Shown in pieces: positions 22,201 through 34,347 of a stretch of DNA of 64,000 nucleotides; position 1 is the first letter of the stretch, and each line of letters opens with the position of its first letter. Both the position numbers and the translations under genes were made by a program. Below the pieces are notes generated by a model. That model was not told where the DNA came from and searched no databases. It was given only the letters and a program-made list of their open reading frames with translations. Source of the stretch: Phytopythium helicoides (Eukaryota; Oomycota; Peronosporomycetes; Pythiales; Pythiaceae); NCBI GenBank assembly GCA_024867545.1, contig JANFNE010000025.1, forward strand, positions 310,001 through 374,000. Direction: 5' to 3'.

Positions 22201-25200
22201 CAGTGAAAAACATTGTTTGTTTGCCCTGCCCCTCGTAGAGGAAATGTTGCCCTTCTACGAATCCCCGGGTTCTGGAAACCTGGGCAATTCGGAACTCGAA
22301 CGCCATTGCAACATCGACAACATCTTGTAGCCATGCATTGCTGTGCCTCGAGACATGACTCGACGCGTTATCTTGCATGAAGAGCGCCTTCCCTATTTTT
22401 TAAATTCCGTCTCGATAGTGTAGCCGTGGTAGTGATCAGCCACAGCTATCTTGATCGCGCACTTGACACGATATTTACCCTCGCTTACTTTTGGTATCAT
22501 CTCTTCGTGTGTCTCGATTTTTTGTGAAAAGCCGTGTGTCGTCCCATACTTGTGCAAAGTCTGAAGCCCCTCATCGCAAACTAATTCCAGGAGGTACAGG
22601 GTAGTTGGGATGAGTGTTCCCATCAGTTCATAAGCAGCGTGGAAGATTCCTCGTGCAGTGAAAAACATTGTTTGTTTGCCCTGCCCCTCGTAGAGGAAAT
22701 GTTGCCCTTCTACGAATCCCCGGGTTCTGGAAACCTGGGCAATTCGGAACTCGAACGCCATTGCAACATCGACAACATCTTGTAGCCATGCATTGCTGTG
22801 CCTCGAGACATGACTCGACGCGTTATCTTGCATGAAGAGCGCCTTCCCTATTTTTTAAATTCCGTCTCGATAGTGTAGCCGTGGTAGTGATCAGCCACAG
22901 CTATCTTGATCGCGCACTTGACACGATATTTACCCTCGCTTACTTTTGGTATCATCTCTTCGTGTGTCTCGATTTTTTGTGAAAAGCCGTGTGTCGTCCC
23001 ATACTTGTGCAAAGTCTGAAGCCCCTCATCGCAAACTAATTCCAGGAGGTACAGGGTAGTTGGGATGAGTGTTCCCATCAGTTCATAAGCAGCGTGGAAG
23101 ATTCCTCGTGCAGTGAAAAACATTGTTTGTTTGCCCTGCCCCTCGTAGAGGAAATGTTGCCCTTCTACGAATCCCCGGGTTCTGGAAACCTGGGCAATTC
23201 GGAACTCGAACGCCATTGCAACATCGACAACATCTTGTAGCCATGCATTGCTGTGCCTCGAGACATGACTCGACGCGTTATCTTGCATGAAGAGCGCCTT
23301 CCCTATTTTTTAAATTCCGTCTCGATAGTGTAGCCGTGGTAGTGATCAGCCACAGCTATCTTGATCGCGCACTTGACACGATATTTACCCTCGCTTACTT
23401 TTGGTATCATCTCTTCGTGTGTCTCGATTTTTTGTGAAAAGCCGTGTGTCGTCCCATACTTGTGCAAAGTCTGAAGCCCCTCATCGCAAACTAATTCCAG
23501 GAGGTACAGGGTAGTTGGGATGAGTGTTCCCATCAGTTCATAAGCAGCGTGGAAGATTCCTCGTGCAGTGAAAAACATTGTTTGTTTGCCCTGCCCCTCG
23601 TAGAGGAAATGTTGCCCTTCTACGAATCCCCGGGTTCTGGAAACCTGGGCAATTCGGAACTCGAACGCCATTGCAACATCGACAACATCTTGTAGCCATG
23701 CATTGCTGTGCCTCGAGACATGACTCGACGCGTTATCTTGCATGAAGAGCGCCTTCCCTATTTTTTAAATTCCGTCTCGATAGTGTAGCCGTGGTAGTGA
23801 TCAGCCACAGCTATCTTGATCGCGCACTTGACACGATATTTACCCTCGCTTACTTTTGGTATCATCTCTTCGTGTGTCTCGATTTTTTGTGAAAAGCCGT
23901 GTGTCGTCCCATACTTGTGCAAAGTCTGAAGCCCCTCATCGCAAACTAATTCCAGGAGGTACAGGGTAGTTGGGATGAGTGTTCCCATCAGTTCATAAGC
24001 AGCGTGGAAGATTCCTCGTGCAGTGAAAAACATTGTTTGTTTGCCCTGCCCCTCGTAGAGGAAATGTTGCCCTTCTACGAATCCCCGGGTTCTGGAAACC
24101 TGGGCAATTCGGAACTCGAACGCCATTGCAACATCGACAACATCTTGTAGCCATGCATTGCTGTGCCTCGAGACATGACTCGACGCGTTATCTTGCATGA
24201 AGAGCGCCTTCCCTATTTTTTAAATTCCGTCTCGATAGTGTAGCCGTGGTAGTGATCAGCCACAGCTATCTTGATCGCGCACTTGACACGATATTTACCC
24301 TCGCTTACTTTTGGTATCATCTCTTCGTGTGTCTCGATTTTTTGTGAAAAGCCGTGTGTCGTCCCATACTTGTGCAAAGTCTGAAGCCCCTCATCGCAAA
24401 CTAATTCCAGGAGGTACAGGGTAGTTGGGATGAGTGTTCCCATCAGTTCATAAGCAGCGTGGAAGATTCCTCGTGCAGTGAAAAACATTGTTTGTTTGCC
24501 CTGCCCCTCGTAGAGGAAATGTTGCCCTTCTACGAATCCCCGGGTTCTGGAAACCTGGGCAATTCGGAACTCGAACGCCATTGCAACATCGACAACATCT
24601 TGTAGCCATGCATTGCTGTGCCTCGAGACATGACTCGACGCGTTATCTTGCATGAAGAGCGCCTTCCCTATTTTTTAAATTCCGTCTCGATAGTGTAGCC
24701 GTGGTAGTGATCAGCCACAGCTATCTTGATCGCGCACTTGACACGATATTTACCCTCGCTTACTTTTGGTATCATCTCTTCGTGTGTCTCGATTTTTTGT
24801 GAAAAGCCGTGTGTCGTCCCATACTTGTGCAAAGTCTGAAGCCCCTCATCGCAAACTAATTCCAGGAGGTACAGGGTAGTTGGGATGAGTGTTCCCATCA
24901 GTTCATAAGCAGCGTGGAAGATTCCTCGTGCAGTGAAAAACATTGTTTGTTTGCCCTGCCCCTCGTAGAGGAAATGTTGCCCTTCTACGAATCCCCGGGT
25001 TCTGGAAACCTGGGCAATTCGGAACTCGAACGCCATTGCAACATCGACAACATCTTGTAGCCATGCATTGCTGTGCCTCGAGACATGACTCGACGCGTTA
25101 TCTTGCATGAAGAGCGCCTTCCCTATTTTTTAAATTCCGTCTCGATAGTGTAGCCGTGGTAGTGATCAGCCACAGCTATCTTGATCGCGCACTTGACACG

Positions 25201-27782
25201 ATATTTACCCTCGCTTACTTTTGGTATCATCTCTTCGTGTGTCTCGATTTTTTGTGAAAAGCCGTGTGTCGTCCCATACTTGTGCAAAGTCTGAAGCCCC
25301 TCATCGCAAACTAATTCCAGGAGGTACAGGGTAGTTGGGATGAGTGTTCCCATCAGTTCATAAGCAGCGTGGAAGATTCCTCGTGCAGTGAAAAACATTG
25401 TTTGTTTGCCCTGCCCCTCGTAGAGGAAATGTTGCCCTTCTACGAATCCCCGGGTTCTGGAAACCTGGGCAATTCGGAACTCGAACGCCATTGCAACATC
25501 GACAACATCTTGTAGCCATGCATTGCTGTGCCTCGAGACATGACTCGACGCGTTATCTTGCATGAAGAGCGCCTTCCCTATTTTTTAAATTCCGTCTCGA
25601 TAGTGTAGCCGTGGTAGTGATCAGCCACAGCTATCTTGATCGCGCACTTGACACGATATTTACCCTCGCTTACTTTTGGTATCATCTCTTCGTGTGTCTC
25701 GATTTTTTGTGAAAAGCCGTGTGTCGTCCCATACTTGTGCAAAGTCTGAAGCCCCTCATCGCAAACTAATTCCAGGAGGTACAGGGTAGTTGGGATGAGT
25801 GTTCCCATCAGTTCATAAGCAGCGTGGAAGATTCCTCGTGCAGTGAAAAACATTGTTTGTTTGCCCTGCCCCTCGTAGAGGAAATGTTGCCCTTCTACGA
25901 ATCCCCGGGTTCTGGAAACCTGGGCAATTCGGAACTCGAACGCCATTGCAACATCGACAACATCTTGTAGCCATGCATTGCTGTGCCTCGAGACATGACT
26001 CGACGCGTTATCTTGCATGAAGAGCGCCTTCCCTATTTTTTAAATTCCGTCTCGATAGTGTAGCCGTGGTAGTGATCAGCCACAGCTATCTTGATCGCGC
26101 ACTTGACACGATATTTACCCTCGCTTACTTTTGGTATCATCTCTTCGTGTGTCTCGATTTTTTGTGAAAAGCCGTGTGTCGTCCCATACTTGTGCAAAGT
26201 CTGAAGCCCCTCATCGCAAACTAATTCCAGGAGGTACAGGGTAGTTGGGATGAGTGTTCCCATCAGTTCATAAGCAGCGTGGAAGATTCCTCGTGCAGTG
26301 AAAAACATTGTTTGTTTGCCCTGCCCCTCGTAGAGGAAATGTTGCCCTTCTACGAATCCCCGGGTTCTGGAAACCTGGGCAATTCGGAACTCGAACGCCA
26401 TTGCAACATCGACAACATCTTGTAGCCATGCATTGCTGTGCCTCGAGACATGACTCGACGCGTTATCTTGCATGAAGAGCGCCTTCCCTATTTTTTAAAT
26501 TCCGTCTCGATAGTGTAGCCGTGGTAGTGATCAGCCACAGCTATCTTGATCGCGCACTTGACACGATATTTACCCTCGCTTACTTTTGGTATCATCTCTT
26601 CGTGTGTCTCGATTTTTTGTGAAAAGCCGTGTGTCGTCCCATACTTGTGCAAAGTCTGAAGCCCCTCATCGCAAACTAATTCCAGGAGGTACAGGGTAGT
26701 TGGGATGAGTGTTCCCATCAGTTCATAAGCAGCGTGGAAGATTCCTCGTGCAGTGAAAAACATTGTTTGTTTGCCCTGCCCCTCGTAGAGGAAATGTTGC
26801 CCTTCTACGAATCCCCGGGTTCTGGAAACCTGGGCAATTCGGAACTCGAACGCCATTGCAACATCGACAACATCTTGTAGCCATGCATTGCTGTGCCTCG
26901 AGACATGACTCGACGCGTTATCTTGCATGAAGAGCGCCTTCCCTATTTTTTAAATTCCGTCTCGATAGTGTAGCCGTGGTAGTGATCAGCCACAGCTATC
27001 TTGATCGCGCACTTGACACGATATTTACCCTCGCTTACTTTTGGTATCATCTCTTCGTGTGTCTCGATTTTTTGTGAAAAGCCGTGTGTCGTCCCATACT
27101 TGTGCAAAGTCTGAAGCCCCTCATCGCAAACTAATTCCAGGAGGTACAGGGTAGTTGGGATGAGTGTTCCCATCAGTTCATAAGCAGCGTGGAAGATTCC
27201 TCGTGCAGTGAAAAACATTGTTTGTTTGCCCTGCCCCTCGTAGAGGAAATGTTGCCCTTCTACGAATCCCCGGGTTCTGGAAACCTGGGCAATTCGGAAC
27301 TCGAACGCCATTGCAACATCGACAACATCTTGTAGCCATGCATTGCTGTGCCTCGAGACATGACTCGACGCGTTATCTTGCATGAAGAGCGCCTTCCCTA
27401 TTTTTTAAATTCCGTCTCGATAGTGTAGCCGTGGTAGTGATCAGCCACAGCTATCTTGATCGCGCACTTGACACGATATTTACCCTCGCTTACTTTTGGT
27501 ATCATCTCTTCGTGTGTCTCGATTTTTTGTGAAAAGCCGTGTGTCGTCCCATACTTGTGCAAAGTCTGAAGCCCCTCATCGCAAACTAATTCCAGGAGGT
27601 ACAGGGTAGTTGGGATGAGTGTTCCCATCAGTTCATAAGCAGCGTGGAAGATTCCTCGTGCAGTGAAAAACATTGTTTGTTTGCCCTGCCCCTCGTAGAG
27701 GAAATGTTGCCCTTCTACGAATCCCCGGGTTCTGGAAACCTGGGCAATTCGGAACTCGAACGCCATTGCAACATCGACAACA
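19138..27782 (-). repeat. 455-bp coding tandem array, 19 units
   Basis: Nineteen head-to-tail units of exactly 455 bp. Each joins about 63 bp of Tc1 transposase coding sequence to the 3' part of gene X. The junction reads ACATCGACAACATCTTGTAGCC: the left half matches X and the right half matches the Tc1 relic, with a one-base insert. The array starts at the copy-2 Tc1 relic and runs out into gene X at 27783. All 19 unit translations are identical, so the expansion is very recent, homogenised, or an assembly product. The corresponding first junction (about 12.1 kb) has no expansion. Confidence 0.95.
19208..19648 (-). CDS. Chimeric Tc1-X ORF, first of 19 identical copies
   Basis: A 146-codon ORF whose ATG and first 18 codons (MQDNASSHVSRHSNAWLQ) come from the transposase relic. 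It is fused in frame to gene X from DVVDVAMAFEF to the natural X stop. It differs from parental X by K to M in VDVAKAF and in losing everything upstream. The same ORF recurs every 455 bp at left coordinates 19208, 19663, 20118, 20573, 21028, 21483, 21938, 22393, 22848, 23303, 23758, 24213, 24668, 25123, 25578, 26033, 26488, 26943 and 27398. The stop of each is 14 nt from the ATG of the next on the coding strand. Function unknown; no promoter or signal peptide is evident in the unit. Confidence 0.6.
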   Translation of the reverse strand: MQDNASSHVSRHSNAWLQDVVDVAMAFEFRIAQVSRTRGFVEGQHFLYEGQGKQTMFFTARGIFHAAYELMGTLIPTTLYLLELVCDEGLQTLHKYGTTHGFSQKIETHEEMIPKVSEGKYRVKCAIKIAVADHYHGYTIETEFKK

Positions 27783-27852
27783 TCTTGTAGCCATGCATTG
27801 CTGTGCCTCGAGACATGACTCGACGCGTTATCTTGCATGAAGAGCGCCTTCC

Positions 27853-28626
27853 CTATTTTTTAAATTCCGTCTCGATAGTGTAGCCGTGGTAGTGATCAGC
27901 CACAGCTATCTTGATCGCGCACTTGACACGATATTTACCCTCGCTTACTTTTGGTATCATCTCTTCGTGTGTCTCGATTTTTTGTGAAAAGCCGTGTGTC
28001 GTCCCATACTTGTGCAAAGTCTGAAGCCCCTCATCGCAGACTAATTCCAGGAGGTACAGGGTAGTTGGGATGAGTGTTCCCATCAGTTCATAAGCAGCGT
28101 GGAAGATTCCTCGTGCAGTGAAAAACATTGTTTGTTTGCCCTGCCCCTCGTAGAGGAAATGTTGCCCTTCTACGAATCCCCGGGTTCTGGAAACCTGGGC
28201 AATTCGGAACTCGAACGCCTTTGCAACATCGACAACTCGAAACAAAATCTCGTCAAAAGTTTGGCGGCCAAGTATCATGACATCTGTTGGGTAGCCCAGC
28301 ACGTCGACAAAAAGTCGTTTCACCTTCAGATCTTTCTGGGTTACCGGCAGTTGCGTTTTGGTCGAGTTATGGTTAAGTTTCGCAACTTCGGTTGCAACTG
28401 GTGATACCACGGGGGATCGTCCCACGTCAACATCGAGAGTAGCGACTTGCTACTGTCTCGCTCGGTGGGCGAGTACTGGGGCAACAGGAGCTCGATAGGC
28501 GGGTACTTGGTCGGCAGGGGCTCGGTCAGCAGCGGAGGGGCCTCGACAGATGCCCCGCTCAGCCGCCATTGGCTTGACGGAGACTGCGTGCTCGGCAAGG
28601 CGAGTGCCTTGATCCGGAGCAGCCAT
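27853..28626 (-). pseudogene. Gene X, second copy, 5-bp insertion
   Basis: Last X in the array, with full-length upstream sequence. Compared with 12146-12914 it has five extra bases (CCGGC at 28344-28348), which split it into an N-terminal frame ending after RPKRN and a C-terminal frame of 190 codons at 27853-28425. It also differs at LGYPTDVMILG versus LGCPTDVMIRG. The 3' half is what the array amplified. Confidence 0.6.
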
Positions 28627-28716
28627 TGAGACTGCGCATAGGATCGTTAGCTCACATGAAACCGCCCGCCCGCGACAAAGCACCAACATACCTTCATCTT
28701 TCTTTCATACCTCCTT

Positions 28717-29033
28717 TGTGATGGGTTACACAGTACTTTGGCACGAGGAAGCGTGCAATGCAAGTTTGACTTGCTTTTAGTATAGGTTAAAAGATAACCA
28801 AATACACTTGCGCCGTTCAAGGCAAAAAGGAGACTGTATTTATGTATGCATTAAAGCGTTCTTGAAATGGGTGGTTCCTAAAACACACAATGCAAAACTA
28901 CTTGGCTAAAGTATGCAAGGCTCATGGGAGCCACTCAACCTCCGGCTCGTACTTAGCCGGAGGGCAATGGGTACACAACCCAGTGTAGCCATCGGCCGCA
29001 CACATGGGTACGTACCCGTGTAACCCCGTTACA
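28717..29033. mobile_element. Solo LTR, copy 2
   Basis: Duplicate of 13005-13321 at a constant offset of 15712 bp, with the same termini and the same TCCTT flanks. It was copied with the junction, not inserted independently. Confidence 0.7.
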
Positions 29034-29158
29034 TCCTTCCTGTCACATCTCCTTTCTGGTTCTGAACGGTTGCTTCGTTCGCGTGCTTCAACGTGTCGAC
29101 ATTTCGAACGCCACAGTTGGGAGTTAGATTATGTCGACTATTTAAATGTTTTAAAAAT

Positions 29159-29263
29159 ATGTCGAAAATGATGGTCTTTTTTTGAAGCCCTGACGCTCCC
29201 ATGTTTTCATAAAAAGGTCATCTATTTTTAGAAGGGTTTAAAAAAAGCCATCCTTTTCGACAT
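29159..29263. mobile_element. MITE-like inverted-repeat element, copy 2
   Basis: Duplicate of 13447-13551 with the same hairpin arms. Confidence 0.5.
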
Positions 29264-29271
29264 AACGTAAA

Positions 29272-29367
29272 ATGGCACGGGCTGGACCTGCACTCGCAGA
29301 GCTCGACGAGACCATCGACGAGACCATCGACGAGACCATCAACGAGACCATCGACGTGATGATCTGA
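29272..29367 (+). CDS. DETI-repeat mini-ORF, copy 2
   Basis: Same 31-codon ORF and same in-frame TGA, now at 29365-29367, immediately ahead of the third MYND frame. Confidence 0.35.
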   Translation: MARAGPALAELDETIDETIDETINETIDVMI

Positions 29368-30765
29368 TCGAAGCGCTGCCTCGCGTGCGGAGCCAGCGGC
29401 GTCGCCAGCCGATGCGGCGGCTGCCGACGCGTTTTCTTCTGCGATCGCGAGTGCCAGCGCCGCGCGTGGGCCGAGCACCGCGCCGAGTGTTTCAGGATAC
29501 GAGCCGAGGCGCAGCAGGCGGAGGCTGTGAGGATACCTGACGCCGAGGAGGCTGCGGTTGGCGAGCAGCGAGAGCATGTTGAAGATGAGGACAAGCGCGA
29601 GGAGCAGGCTGAGATGGAGATGGAGACGGCTGTGCAAGGCGCGGAGAGCGGTGCTGCGGCGGCCGCACACAAGAAGAAGAGCAAGAGCAAGCACAAGCGC
29701 AAGAAGGCGCGCAGCAAGAGTCTGCACCTGCCCAGTGGTGCGGGGTGCCCGACTAGCGGTGGTGGGCAGCGAGGAGACGGCGACAGCTCGTTGGACGCAA
29801 AGAAGCGCCGCTCCGTGTCACTCGGCGGCAGGAAGCACGTCATGTGGGGACAGGTGCTCGCGAGAGAGTTTGAACGCTTTCCTGGAGGCGGCAGTGCGGT
29901 TCCGTACGACGGGACGTGGGCGCTGGGTCTTGGATCGCCTGTGGCCGACGTGACGCTCGGCAGCGTGCTTGAGGTGGAAGAACTCAAGAACGAGGAGCTC
30001 AAGCTGCGCGCCAAGGATCTGCCCAAGACGCAGCGTGCGCTTGTGCGCGAGGGCGAAACGCGGCAGTTCGACTATCGACGTGGTGTTGACAACCCGCTGT
30101 TTTCCCGACTGACCGAACGTGAGCGCAAGCAGCTCTTCATCGCGGAGAAGATGCCGTCGCCACTTCTTCTGGCGAAGTCTCCACCCAAGCATGAACACCA
30201 AAACCACAACCATCACGGCCGCCGACGGAAGAACTCGGTGTCGGCATCGCCTGTGATCACGTCGATGAGTGCACCATTTGTACTTGACGATGCACCACTG
30301 GACTCGCCTGATTTTGCTTGCGTCTCGGTCGAGCAGCTCCAGGAGTTTGCCAAAATCCGCGACTCGCGCGACGAGGAATGTGGCTGTTCGTGTGGCGACC
30401 TCGTCAAGAAGGTTGGCAAAATGCACGTCAAGAAGCTCGTCACATTTTTGCACGAGCGCGGCGTCGAGGACACGCAAGGGTTGGGGAAGCCGCAGTTAAT
30501 GGCCCTGGCCAAGAAGGTCGCAGGCGAGGAGAAAAACTGCCAGACCACTGGCAGCGACTGCGAGTGCGCTCGCAACGGCGTTCCGTGCCATTCGGACGTC
30601 TGTTTAGGTTGCGCTGGCGATTGCTACAACCCATTCAACTGCTACCAGTACAAAAAAGACGAGGTGCGCGCGTACCGCAAGCAGATGATCGCCGCTTGGA
30701 AAGCCCAGCACGACGACTCGGAAACGCTCGGTGAAGCCTTGGGTCCAGCTGTCCAGGTCGCATGA
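29368..30765 (+). pseudogene. MYND protein gene, 5'-truncated copy 3
   Basis: Nearly identical to copy 2, with P to T in the Cys-rich region (CQTTGSDCEC). MYND ligands are present, the start is lost, and the first internal ATG is at 29527 (412 codons). Its upstream context is identical to copy 2. Confidence 0.75.
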
Positions 30766-33700
30766 GCGTAGCTGCAGTTTGGCGATAGCAGATTGTCTGC
30801 ATGTGAATACACGGTATGTGCATTCGCCACACTTTCCAAACGTCCATCAGAACTGTGATGTATAGGGTGTCAATGAGCTTCTGTGGTGGTGACATTGGTC
30901 ATGCCACGCAACGACACAAAGTGAGAGTTGTTCACTGTCAGCTCGTCCTTGAAGTGAACAAAACTTTCAAGCAAGAGCTATTAGTAATGTAAGCTACTTG
31001 CACTTACTCAGAACGCTTGATTGCTTGTCCCGCACTCGGATGTAGTAAAAGCAGACCAGCAATCCAGTAATGACAAGTTTCACAGTTGATGTTCTTTTGT
31101 CACGGAAAGATTCTTGCTGACTTGGCTTTATGCATCAGTTTGCGACCGCTTTATTCTTCAAAACATTTGGGGCATAAGAGCAGCGGCTCATCGTCGTTCA
31201 TCGCAGCAGCAGCTACAGCGTGGCGTGTGTCAATGCTTCAGTGGGATGACGTGGAACATACCGGTGGGGTAAATGAAGCTACAAGAACCTCATCTCTCGT
31301 CGAGGTCGTCCAACATCGCACGCATGCTTGCGAAGAAATGGCGGCAGAATTCTCGTGTCTGACAAGGTCGCAGTAGTGAATCGAGAGGTCGGAGGCATCA
31401 GTGACGTCGAGCTGCGCACCAGCGGCTTCCTGGACGCGCGTTCATTGTGAACGATGCCAAGAGCGTGTTCGAAGAGTCCTGACGACTGGAATTTTACGCT
31501 GTGACTTGAGAAGGCTGTTGAAAAGGGGGACTTGAGGGTTGTGAAATGCCTTGTGGAGGAGTATTTGCATGGAGGTCTTGCAGTAGCTACATGCGAATTA
31601 CTGGGAGCGCGTGGTGTGGGATCCATTGTCGGTGCTACAGGATTTTGTGGGGCATGCGCCAATTTGAAGACGCGTAAATGGGTGCATGACCACGTTGTGC
31701 CACTCGACCAAGTAGCAAAGGATACGTTGATGGAGACTGGTGTCCGGAGGCAGCTCGTCAATAGAATGGAGTGGCTATTCTCTCTCAGTTTGCCATCATT
31801 GCAACCCTATTAGTAATTCGACACAAAATCGCCACTATGAAGTCGTGCAATGGTTGCATCGCCGCATGGTAAGCGACGAGTCGTGGTTGAAGGATTCAAA
31901 GGACGAAAAGTTCAGGTATTTGATCCAAGAGGTGACGTGGGATGCCGACATTGCGACCGAGTTGCGAGCACAGAGCTCGACTCGCAAGGCTGTCAAAGCT
32001 ATACAATGGGCGAAGTCTCCTGGCTGTTGCACCATCTTCACAGACTACCAGTTCAGCTGGGTTACAATATTCATGCAACCCCAGGCAACAAAGTCGACAT
32101 CACAATGCTTCATTCCAAGGATGGACAATCACATGTAAGTGTTGCCTGCTTGAGACAGGCATTTTGTCGGCATTTTGTCGTCATTTCGTCGTCAACATAT
32201 CGAAATGATCTAACGGTTTGTGCGCGATTTCTCCGACTCTATCCCTGAGTTTATCGAGCAAAAAGCGATAGACGATCTTTTCCTACAAGGTGCAATCCAC
32301 GAACTCGAACAGCTTGTAGGAAGCCTCGCATCATATCTGAAACCCAGTTTTCAGTGTACTCTCGCATGGTACGCTTCAATCGTCGTAAGCTAGCATTTTC
32401 TCGCAAGTCAAGTTTCATGCTATCTTTTACCTGGACGGGAGGGAGTGTAAGTGGCGAACAAAGAATATGAAAGTTGAGATTCACAAAGCTTGCTGCTGCT
32501 GCTGCTGCTGCTACTGCTACGCAATGTTTCCGTGACTAATCCTATGCAGAACCTGCACGAGCGAAACATTCAAGTGAATGGCTAACCGTGAGGAGGTGGT
32601 TGAGGGGTAGAGAGCAAGTTTCTGGCTGCGTGAACGCCAAAGAAACTCGCAGAGGTTCGAGCGTGTAGCTTTCTCGGGATCCTACAACGAGCTTCAAATT
32701 TGCCCATTCGCCACCAAAGAAGCTCTGCTCGTAGAAACAATGAGACTAACTGGGATGGAAACGGAAATCATAAACCGGTTGTTCAAATCACTCACATGCG
32801 TCATGCAAAAAGACTGCCTGCCACATCTGACAAAATCCCAGCCACGCCTACACAAACTCACACTCCTCATGCATACCCTACGGAAGCGAATCATCTGGGC
32901 GCTTGATAATGATCGTCTTGGTCTCGAGGTAAGCTTGCAGACCGGCCTCGCCAAGCTCACGGCCAATGCCCGAGTCCTTGAAACCACCGAACGGCGTCAT
33001 CGTGTCAAACTTGTTGTAGCAGTTGACATACACCGTGCCCGTACGCAGTCCATTGCAGATCTTGATCTGCGCCTCCAGGTTGTTAGTCACGAGACCAGCG
33101 CCAAGACCGTAGTTCGAGTCGTTGGCACGCTCAATGACCTCGTCAATGGTCTTGAACTTGAGGATCGTCATCACGGGACCAAAGATCTCCTCGCGAGCGA
33201 TCGTCATATCATCCGTCACGTCCGCGAAGATCGTCGGCTCAATGTACCAGCCCTTCTTGCCCACGCGATGGCCACCCGTCACAAGGCGAGCTCCCTCCTT
33301 CTTGCCCTCCTCAATGTATCCGAGGATCTTCTCGAACTGGGTCTCGTCGATCTGCGGACCCTGCTCCGTGTTGGGGTTGAACGGGTCGCCGACGCAGCGC
33401 TTGGCTGCAATCTCACCCGAGCGGCTCACGAACTCGTCGTAGATGCCCTCCTGCACGTATACACGCGAACCAGCAATGCAGCACTGGCCCATGTTGAAGA
33501 ACAGTCCGAGCTGCGACTGCGCGATGGCCAGGTCGATGTCGGCGTCGTTGAGGATAATGTTGGGCGACTTGCCGCCGAGCTCGAGCGTCACGCGCTTGAG
33601 GTTGCTCACGTGTGACGTGCGCATGATCTGGTAGCCGACTTCGGTCGAGCCCGTGAAGGCGACCTTGTCGACCTTGGGATGCTGCGCCAAGTGGCGGCCA

Positions 33701-34264
33701 GCCGTGGCACCCATGCCAGGAACGATGTTGACAACACCCTTGGGGAAGCCAGCCTCGACAATGAGCTCACCGAGACGCAGAGCCGTCAGCGGCGTCTGCT
33801 CGGCAGGCTTGAGCACGACCGTGTTGCCAGCAGCAAGAGCGGGGCCGAGCTTCCAGGCCGCCATGGCGAGCGGGAAGTTCCACGGGATGATCTGTCCGCA
33901 GACGCCCACGGGCTCCTTCTTGGTGTAGGCGAAGAAGGGCCCCGACACGGGGAGCGTGTTTCCCTGGATCTTGTCGGCCCAGCCGGCGTAGTACCGCAGC
34001 GTGCCGGTCACGAGGGCGATGTCGGCAGCCTTGGCGACCGCGCACGGCTTGCCGTTGTCGAGCGCCTCAAGCGCAGCCAGCTCATCTGCATTCTTCTCCA
34101 CGAGGTCCGCGAGCTTGTAGATCAGGTGACCACGAGCCGCGGGGTCCATGGTGCGCCACAGACCATGGTCGAAGGCTTCACGGGCCGCAGTCACGGCCAG
34201 ATCGATGTCTCCCGTCGTGGCCTCGGCCACGTCGGCGATCTTCTCCTCCGTCGCGGGGTTGAAC
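29370..34264. repeat. Triplicated segment, copy 3
   Basis: Rightmost core. Beyond 34264 the ALDH gene continues into its genuine N-terminus, which identifies this as the original right end of the locus. Confidence 0.9.
31338..32393 (+). pseudogene. Decayed ankyrin-repeat gene, copy 3
   Basis: Same deletion form as copy 2, with further substitutions such as GATCTAACGG near 32208. No intact frame. Confidence 0.8.
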
Positions 34265-34347
34265 GTCTCGAACGTGCGGCCCGTGATCGACTGCACGAAC
34301 TCGTTGTTGATGAACAGCTTGGTCTGGTGCTTCTGGGCGAGCGCCAT
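32878..34347 (-). CDS. NAD-dependent aldehyde dehydrogenase, complete
   Basis: A 489-residue ALDH1/2-type enzyme oxidising aldehydes to acids with NAD+. Visible are PWNFPL (N157), GSTEVG (233-238, cofactor loop), LELGGK (E256, general base) and NMGQCC (C290, nucleophile); length is normal for the family. I chose the ATG at 34347 ([10 protein letters not shown]), which aligns with cytosolic family starts. The frame is open further to an ATG at 34494, adding 49 Ser/Leu/Pro-rich residues ([10 protein letters not shown]...) that could serve as a mitochondrial presequence. Only this copy retains the first 28 residues. Two truncated paralogues lie at 10073 and 17152. Confidence 0.92.
   Translation of the reverse strand: MALAQKHQTKLFINNEFVQSITGRTFETFNPATEEKIADVAEATTGDIDLAVTAAREAFDHGLWRTMDPAARGHLIYKLADLVEKNADELAALEALDNGKPCAVAKAADIALVTGTLRYYAGWADKIQGNTLPVSGPFFAYTKKEPVGVCGQIIPWNFPLAMAAWKLGPALAAGNTVVLKPAEQTPLTALRLGELIVEAGFPKGVVNIVPGMGATAGRHLAQHPKVDKVAFTGSTEVGYQIMRTSHVSNLKRVTLELGGKSPNIILNDADIDLAIAQSQLGLFFNMGQCCIAGSRVYVQEGIYDEFVSRSGEIAAKRCVGDPFNPNTEQGPQIDETQFEKILGYIEEGKKEGARLVTGGHRVGKKGWYIEPTIFADVTDDMTIAREEIFGPVMTILKFKTIDEVIERANDSNYGLGAGLVTNNLEAQIKICNGLRTGTVYVNCYNKFDTMTPFGGFKDSGIGRELGEAGLQAYLETKTIIIKRPDDSLP

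Noticed and set aside
19138..27782. CRISPR-like or other prokaryotic repeat array
   Set aside because: Units are 455 bp with no unique spacers, are fully coding, and sit in a eukaryotic intron-containing context.
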